The notes beneath the pieces are model-generated. The model was given only the letters and a program-made list of their open reading frames with translations, ran no database searches and was not told the DNA's origin. Positions 55,889 to 64,000 of a stretch of 64,000 nt of DNA are shown here, one piece after another. Position numbers and translations under genes: made by a program. Source of the DNA: Phoma sp. XZ068 (lineage: Eukaryota > Ascomycota > Dothideomycetes > Pleosporales > Didymellaceae); assembly GCA_004835665.1 (NCBI GenBank), contig RBKR01000018.1:434001-498000 (forward strand). Reading direction: 5' to 3'. Position 1 is the first letter of the stretch. Each line of letters opens with the position of its first letter.

Positions 55889-58800
55889 ATGGAGAACTCC
55901 AACGTGCCACTGAACCACTCCACTGCCCGTGAGGAGACCAAGGGCACGACATATGAGGCCATTCTCCCGGATCCCCAGCACGTTAAGACGGAAGACCAAA
56001 GCGCCAACTCTGGCTCAATCTACGATAATACGGCACGCAATTCCGAGTACAGCAATGAGAAGGGCGCGGAGGAGGTCAAGGGCGGAATTGCCGTCCAGCG
56101 TGCCGAGGCCGAATTCGCCCAACTATCCAAAGAGCTTTCGCGCACAAGTGAGATCTCGCGCCGCATGAGTCGTGTTCAGAGTCACCACAGCCGCAAGAAC
56201 CAGACTGCCACCGATGTCGAGAAGGCTGCCGACGACTCTAGCACCTCATCTCAGGAACCATTCGATCTCGAGAAAACCCTGCGCGGTAATCGCGATGACG
56301 AAGAGGCTGCAGGAATTAAATCCAAGCGCATTGGCGTTGTATGGGATGGTCTAACTGTTAGCGGTATTGGTGGTGTGAAGAATTATGTCAAGGTACGCAG
56401 TCAGCACTTTATTCCGCGTGCCGAGCCGTGACAGCTGACCGTCGCTTAGACTTTCCCTGACGCTTTCGTCTCATTCTTCAATGTGTTCGCGACTGCCCAG
56501 AGCATTTTGGGTCTCGGCAAGAAGGGCAAGGAGTTCGACATCTTGAAGGACTTCAAGGGAGTACTGAAGCCTGGAGAAATGTGTCTGGTTCTTGGTCGTC
56601 CAGGGAGCGGATGCACTACTTTCCTCAAGGTCATCAGCAACCAGCGATTTGGATACACCAACATTAATGGCAAAGTCCTCTACGGCCCTTTCGAATCTGA
56701 CTTCTTCGAGAAGCGGTACCGTGGCGAGGCAGTCTACTGTGAGGAGGACGAGAACCACCACCCTACCCTGACAGTCGGTCAAACGCTCGACTTTGCTCTT
56801 GAGACGAAGGTTCCTGGCAAGCGACCAGCTGGTCTGTCACGACAAGCGTTTAAAGACAAGGTCATCGACATGATGCTGAAGATGTTCAACATCGAGCACA
56901 CTAAGAACACCATTGTTGGTAACCCGTTCGTTCGGGGTGTATCCGGTGGTGAACGTAAACGTGTCTCGATCGCAGAAACTATGATCACAGGCGCGTCCAT
57001 CACGTCTTGGGATAATTCGACTCGTGGTCTCGATGCTTCCACAGCCGTCGACTACGCACGGTCATTACGCACACTCACCAACATTTACAAGACTACCACA
57101 TTCGTCTCTCTTTACCAAGCTTCCGAAAACATCTACAAGTGTTTCGATAAGGTTCTCGTAATCGACAGCGGTCGACAGGTCTACTTTGGTCCTGCTGACG
57201 AGGCACGAGCCTACTTTGAAGGTCTTGGCTTCCTCGAGAAACCTCGCCAGACCACACCTGACTACCTGACTGGATGCACTGATCCCTTCGAACGAGAGTA
57301 CAAAACTGGCCGAGACGAGACCAATGTTCCTTCCACCCCAGAGCAGCTGGCTGAAGCGTTCAACCAGTCGGAGACTGCCTCACGACTAGCAGGCGAGATG
57401 ACTAAATATCACACTTCGATGGACGAGGAGAAGCATGTGTACGATGACTTCCAGACCGCCGTCAAGGAGGGCAAGCGTCACGCTTCAAAGAAGTCGGTCT
57501 ATTCCATTCCGTTCCACCTCCAGGTCTGGGCTCTCGCCAAGCGCCAATTCTTGCTCAAATGGCAGGACAAGTTCTCCCTCGTCGTCTCGTGGTTCACATC
57601 TCTCGTCATTGCCATCATCGTTGGTACTGTATGGCTCGACCTTCCGGATACCTCTGCTGGTGCCTTCACTCGTGGTGGTGTCTTGTTCATTGCTCTCCTC
57701 TTCAACGCTTTCCAGGCCTTCTCTGAACTCGCTAGTACCATGTTGGGTCGTCCGATCATCAACAAGCATCGTGCATTCACTTTCCACCGACCATCGGCTT
57801 TATGGATTGCTCAAATCGGAGTGGATCTCATCTTCGCCGCCGCTCAAATCCTGGTGTTCTCCATCATTGTGTACTTCATGACAGGACTTGCCAGGGATGC
57901 TGGGGCTTTCTTCACCTTCTTCCTTATGATCACCACCGGATACCTCGCCATGACCCTGTTCTTCCGAACTGTCGGGTGTCTTTGCCCTGACTTCGACGTC
58001 GCTATCCGTCTTGCTGCTACAATCATTACCTTGTTCGTTTTGACATCTGGATATCTAATCCAGTGGCAGTCTGAGCAGGTTTGGCTGCGATGGATCTTCT
58101 ACATCAACGCACTAGGTCTTGGATTTGCTGCGTTGATGATGAACGAGTTCTCTCGAGTGGACCTGACATGTGCTGATACCTCCCTCATTCCCTCTGGTCC
58201 AGGTTACACAGATATCAACGCCCAGGTCTGCACACTCCCTGGTTCTGTTGCCGGTTCAACCATCGTGCGAGGTCGCGACTACGTCTCACAGTCGTTCTCC
58301 TGGCAAGTTGGTGACTTATGGATGTACTGGGGTATTTGCGTCGCTTTGATTGTCGGCTTCCTGTTCGCCAACGCCTTCCTCGGAGAGTTTGTCAAGTGGG
58401 GTGCCGGCGGTCGCACCGTTACCTTCTTCGTCAAAGAGGATAAGGAACTGAAAGAACTCAACACCAAGCTTCAGGAGAAGAAGGATAGGCGCAACCGCAA
58501 GCAAGAGGGTGCAGATGACAGCTCTGAGCTTAATATTACATCCAAAGCAGTCCTCACATGGGAAGACCTCACATATGATGTCCCGGTTCCCTCTGGCGAG
58601 CTACGACTGCTCAATAACATCTACGGATATGTCAAGCCAGGCCAACTCACTGCGCTCATGGGTGCCTCTGGCGCCGGAAAGACCACGCTTCTCGATGTAC
58701 TAGCCAATCGTAAAAATATTGGTGTTATTGGTGGTGACAAGCTCATCGATGGAAAGGTCCCTGGTGCCTCGTTTCAGCGTGGAACTGCGTATGCAGAACA

Positions 58801-60439
58801 GCTCGATGTGCACGAACCCGCCGCCACCGTACGAGAGGCACTTCGATTCTCCGCCGATCTTCGCCAGCCGTTCGAGGTCCCTCAAGCCGAGAAGTACGCA
58901 TACGTCGAAGAAGTCATCGCCCTTTTAGAAATGGAAGATATCGCCGACGCTATTATCGGTGACCCCGAGACTGGTCTCGCTGTCGAGCAGCGTAAGCGTG
59001 TAACAATTGGTGTCGAACTCGCAGCCAAGCCTGAACTCCTCCTCTTCCTCGACGAACCCACTTCTGGCCTTGACTCTCAGAGCGCCTTCAACATCGTTCG
59101 TTTCCTTCGCAAGTTGTCCGCCGCTGGCCAAGCTATCCTGTGCACCATCCATCAGCCGAACTCTGCCCTCTTCGAAAACTTCGATCGCCTTCTACTTCTC
59201 CAGCGCGGTGGCCAGTGTGTCTACTTCGGCGACATTGGAAAGGATGCCCACGTTCTCCTCGACTACTTCCACCGCCACGGCGCTGACTGCCCACCCGCTG
59301 CCAACCCGGCTGAATGGATGCTTGATGCTGTAGGCGCTGGTTCGGCTCCTCGCATTGGCGACAAAGACTGGGCCGATGTCTGGAGGGATTCTGAGGAGTT
59401 CGCCCAGGTCAAGCGCGATATCTCTACTATGAAGGAACAACGTCTCGCTGAAGTTGGATCTGCCGAGCCTGTAGAACAGAAGGAGTACGCCACACCGCTC
59501 ATGTTCCAGATCAAGCTTGTCAACAAGCGCATGAACCTTTCCTTCTGGCGCACACCCAACTACGGCTTTACTCGTCTCTTCAACCATGTCATCATCGCTC
59601 TGCTCACTGGTCTCATGTACCTGCAACTCGACGATTCGCGTGCATCGCTCCAGTACCGCGTCTTCATTATCTTCCAGGTCACCGTTCTCCCCGCCCTCAT
59701 TCTCGCTCAGGTTGAGCCGAAGTACGCCATCGCCCGTATGATCTCCTTCCGCGAGCAGATGTCCAAGGCCTACAAGACCTTCCCATTCGCTCTCTCCATG
59801 GTTGTCGCCGAAATGCCTTACAGTATCCTCTGCGCCGTCGCCTTCTTCATTCCCATCTACTACATCCCCGGTCTCAATTCCGACTCTTCTCGTGCCGGTT
59901 ACCAGTTCTTCATCGTCTTGATTACTGAGATCTTCTCCGTCACTCTTGCACAGGCCATCGCCGCGCTTACTCCCTCGCCATTTATCGCGGCCTACGTCAA
60001 CCCCTTCGTCATTATCATCTTCGCTCTCTTCTGCGGTGTCACGATTCCCAAGCCCCAGATTCCCAAGTTCTGGCGTGTCTGGCTTTACGAACTCAACCCC
60101 TTCACACGCCTTATTGGCGGTATGGTTGTCACTGAACTTCACAACCTTCCTGTCAAGTGCACGTCGGCCGAGTACAACCAATTCCGTGCTCCAGAAGGTC
60201 AGACTTGCGGAGATTACATGAAAGACTTCTTTGCCAATGGTGCGCCTGGATACCTCCTTGATGAGGGAGCCAACTTGTGCAATTACTGCGCCTTCAAGGT
60301 CGGTGACGAATTCTACAACCCGCTTGGCTACTCGTTCGACAACAGGTGGAGGGATCTTGGTATCTTCCTTGCTTTCATTTTTAGCAACTTGGCCATTTTG
60401 TTCGTGGCTGCCCGCTTCTTGAACTTCAACCGCCGTTAA
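55889..60439 (+). CDS. Full-size ABC-G (PDR-type) multidrug transporter
   Basis: A plasma-membrane drug/xenobiotic exporter. Exons 55889-56392 and 56450-60439 (57-bp phase-0 intron) give 1497 residues, normal for PDR pumps. The ATG at 55889 has a CACCATGG context; an upstream in-frame ATG at 55814 would add 25 residues. The layout is NBD1-TMD1-NBD2-TMD2. NBD1 has Walker A GRPGSGCTT, signature VSGGERKRVS and the fungal variant Walker B SWDNSTRGLD. NBD2 has GASGAGKTT, a degenerate signature VEQRKRVTIG and LLLFLDEPTSGLD. This asymmetry is normal for fungal PDR pumps. The hydrophobic TMDs include FSLVVSWFTSLVIAIIVGTV and LGIFLAFIFSNLAILFVAA. The substrate cannot be told; roles in azole, fungicide or plant-defence-compound efflux are known in the family. 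Confidence 0.95.
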
Positions 60440-60886
60440 GCTTTAGGTTGTCAATGTAGTCAATTAATTCCAGTTTCACAAAAGTATTTATCAAGTCATT
60501 TAGCAGCATGCAGACCATATAGATCCCCATTGGGCGGCGTTTAATGAGTTCGTCGCTAGCGGATTCATCTTAGAATACACAATAATATATCTCTGTGTAC
60601 AATCATCATGAAGCCTTTAGTCACTACAGCTGTTTCTTATGCTCACCTAAGACGGCTCCGTGAAGTCCAGTGTGTGTCGAACAAGCTGCATTATTGTGAT
60701 GGTTGGCCCACAGCAACATTCACACAATGTCGTGGAAAGTCTTACACTTGACCGTCGTTGTCGCTGCTACGCATTGTACTAGCTTCTTTTCCTTGATACT
60801 CGCTCGTTCTCAACTTCATCACGGCCTTTACAATACTCGCCTGCGCTTATCAATCGAAATCTTATATACACAAACGCCTAAATAAC
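60440..60886. promoter_or_regulatory. Upstream region of the single-pass membrane protein gene
   Basis: A 447-bp segment with the ABC transporter 3' UTR and the next promoter. It includes the short upstream ORF at 60727-60885. Confidence 0.45.
60727..60885 (+). promoter_or_regulatory. Possible upstream ORF (52 codons)
   Basis: An ATG-started frame beginning MSWKVLHLTVVVAATH that ends with a TAA one base before the ATG of the next gene. If transcribed in the leader it could limit translation of the downstream protein. It may be chance. Confidence 0.3.
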
Positions 60887-62023
60887 ATGGCACCTGCCGC
60901 ACATCAACATGATCAGCACTGTCGCCCTGCGTTGACGGCCACACACATTCAGCACAACGGTCAGCGCAATTTCACCTCGCTCTACGAAATCGCTATACCA
61001 TCTTCTACCCAAGCTATCATCACGCTGACAAACACGGTGGACGCAAACGATATGCTTTCACTTTCACATAAGCCTCCTACCTCCGCTACAACAACCACCC
61101 CGTTAACACCAACGCTTACGCCTGTAATTCGAAAAGCACCTACCTACCGCAAACCTTCACCGCCTTCATTTCTGTACTCAAATCCCATCGTCCCACCGCA
61201 CGCTTTCGAATACACCATGCAACACTCCGCTCTTGAAGATAGCCCATGGCCATTACATCGCTCGCTTGCATACAACGCGCATCACGAAACGCCGTCTATG
61301 CCGCCGTGGCTCGTTTTCGTCGTTTTCGCGGTCATAGGCGTAGGGGCTGCGTGGTCCGTCGTTGTATGTTGTATTCACTGGCAGGGAGTTACAACAGGGA
61401 TGCGTCCGCAGCTCCGGCGAGAAGGGGAAGTGAAGGAGAGTGGAGTGTGGTGGGCACGAATTATACGACGTGTGAGCCCGTTTGCGCGTCTGGGTCGGTA
61501 CGAAGCATTGCGTGCGGACGATGAGGATGAAAGCTGTGGCGGTGTCGAGCTACGGAGTGGTGGTCGTACATCAGCGCGTGATGGATCTTTCGAGGCGGCC
61601 TTGAGTGCGCACAATCAGTCGCCGCTGAATCCGTACCTCGTGCCGCCTCATCGCCGTATTGGTCATAGGGTTAGGCCTCGCGCATCTGCGGAATGGGCAG
61701 AGGAGCACCGCGCCTTCTTCACTGGAACAGTGTCATCGACGGTGCGCTCGCGCGGATCCAGCTCGTCACGCTCGCTGTCAGGTAGTGAGCTGGAAGATGT
61801 CGAATCTGAAGCGCGCGAGGCGCAGGGTAGAAGACTATCATTGGCAAGCGGAACGGAGCAGGGCGGTCTCAACAGTGAAGTGGGCAGAAGTTGGGTGGAT
61901 CTTGGTCTTGCCGCCGTGGATGGGGCAGTGGACAGGGTAGCTGCGAAGATTGTAAGGTGGACGGATGATGGTGGTAGAGACCAGGAGCTGGTTCTGCCTC
62001 TTGCTAAGGGTAAGCAGGACTGA
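60887..62023 (+). CDS. Hypothetical single-pass membrane protein
   Basis: An intronless frame of 378 residues. The first 140 residues are His/Pro/Thr-rich and probably disordered, without a signal peptide. One clear transmembrane segment follows (PPWLVFVVFAVIGVGAAWSV, then VVCCIHW), at about 144-170. The rest is a basic, then Ser/Arg/Glu-rich tail with little order (RSRGSSSSRSLSGSELEDVE). I recognise no family. The orientation is probably tail inside, from the Arg-rich stretch after the membrane segment (MRPQLRREGE). It converges with SAR1. It may be lineage-restricted. Confidence 0.7.
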   Translation: MAPAAHQHDQHCRPALTATHIQHNGQRNFTSLYEIAIPSSTQAIITLTNTVDANDMLSLSHKPPTSATTTTPLTPTLTPVIRKAPTYRKPSPPSFLYSNPIVPPHAFEYTMQHSALEDSPWPLHRSLAYNAHHETPSMPPWLVFVVFAVIGVGAAWSVVVCCIHWQGVTTGMRPQLRREGEVKESGVWWARIIRRVSPFARLGRYEALRADDEDESCGGVELRSGGRTSARDGSFEAALSAHNQSPLNPYLVPPHRRIGHRVRPRASAEWAEEHRAFFTGTVSSTVRSRGSSSSRSLSGSELEDVESEAREAQGRRLSLASGTEQGGLNSEVGRSWVDLGLAAVDGAVDRVAAKIVRWTDDGGRDQELVLPLAKGKQD

Positions 62024-62265
62024 ATGTAACAAGTAACAAGTGAGAAAACCAACGATTGGTGTGAGTGGAACTGTATGTTTAGATCATTTAGTAGCTCTGA
62101 CCATTGTGGTCATGACTATCCTCGTACACACCTCCCCGTTCTTGTCCTTTTGTCTCTACTCCTCCCTGCCCCAGCATACCCTTGTTTCGTCAAACAGCCG
62201 CCATTATGTGGTTCTGTTCATGCCGTAACGTGCTCGTATAGCCTATCGCCGCGGTCGTGCGATTC

Positions 62266-63101
62266 TTAAACGTACTGGCTGAGCCACCTGATACCCTCTC
62301 CGTAACCTGTAATCTGTCAACATCCCCATCTCACCCAACAGTCGCTTCATGTGCTTACCTTGCCTCATGACCACACTGCACATGAACACCTCAATCGGCC
62401 TAATACCCTCCAGCGGCACCTTGCCCTTACCCGTCGTCTGGTACAACCCAAGCTCGGCCCTCAGCTGGTCCTCAGACACGGCCTCAGGGTGATCGATCTT
62501 GTTTCCAAGCACGACAAATGGAATATTGGCCAGCTGCTCCATTGCGAGCAGGGCATCGAGTTCCGCCTTTGACTCAGCAAGGCGCTCGTGATCCTTTGCA
62601 TCGACAAGGAACACAATGCCGCTAACCTCGGGGAAGTAGTCGCGCCATAAGCGGCGGGCTTGTGCGTGGCCTCCGAGATCGAAGGTTGTGAACTTTACGT
62701 TGCCGATGGAGAGCTCTTCGGAGGCTGTGTCGCGTTAGGTTAAGTAGGAGTGAGGACCGGCGGTGGGCTTACTAGGGTGGAGAGCTGCATGGCTATTAGC
62801 TGGAGTATACAGAAGGGTGGAGAGGGGCGGTGAACGTACTTGGCTGCAGGACTGCTACGCGGTCGTTCTTGAGCATGTGCAGAAGCGTCGTCTTTCCGGC
62901 ATTATCAAGACCAAGGAAGAGGAGCTTTGCGTGCTTGTTTGCGAGGCCGAGGGAGGCCAGGAGGTCGAAGACTGGAGGGGATCAGCGTCGTGTGCCGTGC
63001 TCAGTGTTGGCTACGTGGAGGTTGGAGAATACATACACCTGCAGAGTTAGTTTCGAGCTATGTATATGTCCACGAAAGACCTACCAGTTGACGATCCACA
63101 T
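62266..63101 (-). CDS. sar1: Small COPII coat GTPase SAR1
   Basis: GTPase that starts COPII vesicle budding at ER exit sites. Exons: 63085-63101 (17 nt), 63037-63038 (2 nt), 62840-62971, 62773-62784 (12 nt), 62359-62724 and 62266-62306, giving 189 residues, exactly the usual SAR1 length. Joining yields the amphipathic start MWIVNWFFDLLASLGL, P-loop GLDNAGKTT (27-35), TLHPTSEEL (switch I, built across the 12-nt exon), DLGGH, NKID and the C-terminal GYGEGIRWLSQYV. The 2-nt exon (GT between a GCAG acceptor and a GTATGT donor) is required to keep frame and can be read as two introns removed in sequence or a stwintron-like arrangement. It lies downstream of TAF6 on the same strand. Confidence 0.9.
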
Positions 63102-63399
63102 GTTGAATTGTTCTTGAGGGGTACTGTGCTCAAGGGTGTGTGCACTGCGGCGATCTACAATGTAAAGTTGTCGGAGGTCTGGAGGCTGAATGGCCGCTTT
63201 AGCGCGCATCCAGTATTCTTGGCGATTCCATCACATGTGAGAGGCCACGAAGGTCAACGCCTTTATCGATCGGGGAGAAAGGACAGTTCTACGAGAACCT
63301 CAGTAGGCAAAAACTTTTGCTATTCGTTACAGATATGGTATCATCCAAAACCCCTCCCAACGCCCACAATGCTTCGCAACCAACGCCTTCCTGCTGAGC

Positions 63400-64000
63400 T
63401 CAGATATTCACATCTGTCTCCAAGATAATCTGCGCAGCAGCCGAGAGCTTGTTGGCAATGACCTGGTCGGCAATGATGTCGCCGACCTTGTCGTTTAGTC
63501 GTTCTCTCAATGCTTCAATATCAGCAACACCATTGGTCATGGCTGTTGTGGTCGAGTTCCCCAGCGATTTGATAGCTTCAACCAGGATAGCAAGCACTCG
63601 CTCTGCATCCTTTTTCTTGCCCTCGTCTGCCAATGCGCCCTTGAGCACGTCGTCGTTGTAAATTTTCAGGTTAGGCAACACAAGCATCTTCATGCCTTCA
63701 TTTCCTGTGATGATTAGCAGCGCTAGCAGTGCACCATAGTGTGTGCCTAATGGCTTTCCGATGTCCATGAACTGTCTGAGGCAGGTCCTTGCAATCCGCG
63801 ACTTGAGCCCTTGGTTCGACGATCCGTACTTCTGGCAGATACGGCTCAAGATTGACGCAGCCAACTGTCGCAGTCTGAAGTGATCAGGGCCACTCGAAGG
63901 GCCGTTAGCACCAACACCATTGAGCGTTTCTGATGATGCGTTTGAGGACGTTGAACGTATCGTTGGTCCCAGATATTTCCCCGTACAACATGTCAAGACA
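63400..64000 (-). CDS. taf6: TAF6, C-terminal part (TFIID/SAGA subunit), cut by the window edge
   Basis: Only the last 200 or so codons are present; the N-terminal histone fold lies outside the window. The TAF6 C-terminal HEAT domain is seen in VLTCCTGKYLGP, HFRLRQLAASILSRICQKYG, LKSRIARTCLRQFMD and KPLGTHYGALLALLIITGNE, a strongly conserved run in TAF6. The frame ends at a TGA after ILETDVNI. TAF6 takes part in TFIID and, in fungi, SAGA, the complex that also contains the TRA1 protein encoded at 34.2-45.9 kb. The family call is confident; the length and start are unknown. Confidence 0.9.
   Translation of the reverse strand, partial: VLTCCTGKYLGPTIRSTSSNASSETLNGVGANGPSSGPDHFRLRQLAASILSRICQKYGSSNQGLKSRIARTCLRQFMDIGKPLGTHYGALLALLIITGNEGMKMLVLPNLKIYNDDVLKGALADEGKKKDAERVLAILVEAIKSLGNSTTTAMTNGVADIEALRERLNDKVGDIIADQVIANKLSAAAQIILETDVNI

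Noticed and set aside
59192..60181. Long minus-strand frame (329 codons) inside the ABC transporter
   Set aside because: It is antisense to well-conserved NBD2/TMD2 coding sequence, Asp/Glu/Gly-rich as expected of a codon shadow, and shows no domain.
34237..64000. Functional cluster of TRA1 and TAF6 as SAGA genes
   Set aside because: They are about 18 kb apart with unrelated genes between them; co-location looks incidental.

Overview
The window is nuclear DNA of a filamentous ascomycete, most likely a dothideomycete close to the Pleosporales. The evidence is short GT-AG introns (about 45-160 bp, often with a CTAAC/CTGAC branch-like motif), dense genes on both strands, and fungal families such as HET, HeLo, DUF4419 and full-size ABC-G transporters. 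No tRNA, rRNA, CRISPR array or intact transposon was recognised. All exon structures were derived by reading frame and splice motif, without transcripts.

Layout. 0.9-3.2 kb: replicative helicase subunit MCM5. 3.5-7.5 kb: a head-to-head pair, a DUF4419 protein (-) and a HET-domain protein (+). 8.1-21.6 kb: mostly housekeeping genes (a short-chain dehydrogenase, mitochondrial ribosomal protein uL1, COG2, a NADH pyrophosphatase, a mitochondrial-type cysteine synthase, condensin CAP-G, a nitronate monooxygenase and an F-box-like protein). 21.8-27.5 kb: a minus-strand run of a GMC oxidoreductase, COX6 and TFIIIC tau95. 28.3-33.0 kb: PP2A B56 and a fatty-acid elongase. 34.2-45.9 kb: the giant SAGA/NuA4 scaffold TRA1.

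46.2-52.6 kb is the most interesting accessory segment. A predicted kinase-ankyrin protein of about 1381 residues (-) lies head to head, 299 bp apart, with a HeLo-domain protein carrying a pseudokinase-like C-terminus (+). The second resembles the four-helix-bundle plus pseudokinase plan of the necroptosis executor MLKL. The shared promoter has five TGCGG direct repeats and one inverted copy. The pair is a candidate regulated-cell-death or non-self-recognition module. About 3.3 kb of gene-poor DNA follows, then a PDR-type ABC transporter (55.9-60.4 kb), a single-pass membrane protein, SAR1 with very unusual micro-exons, and the C-terminal part of TAF6 running off the right edge.

Many genes share short divergent promoters (DUF4419/HET, COG2/NPY1, cysteine synthase/condensin, kinase-ankyrin/HeLo). 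The COG2/NPY1 promoter holds a perfect 18-bp palindrome of two opposed GATA sites.
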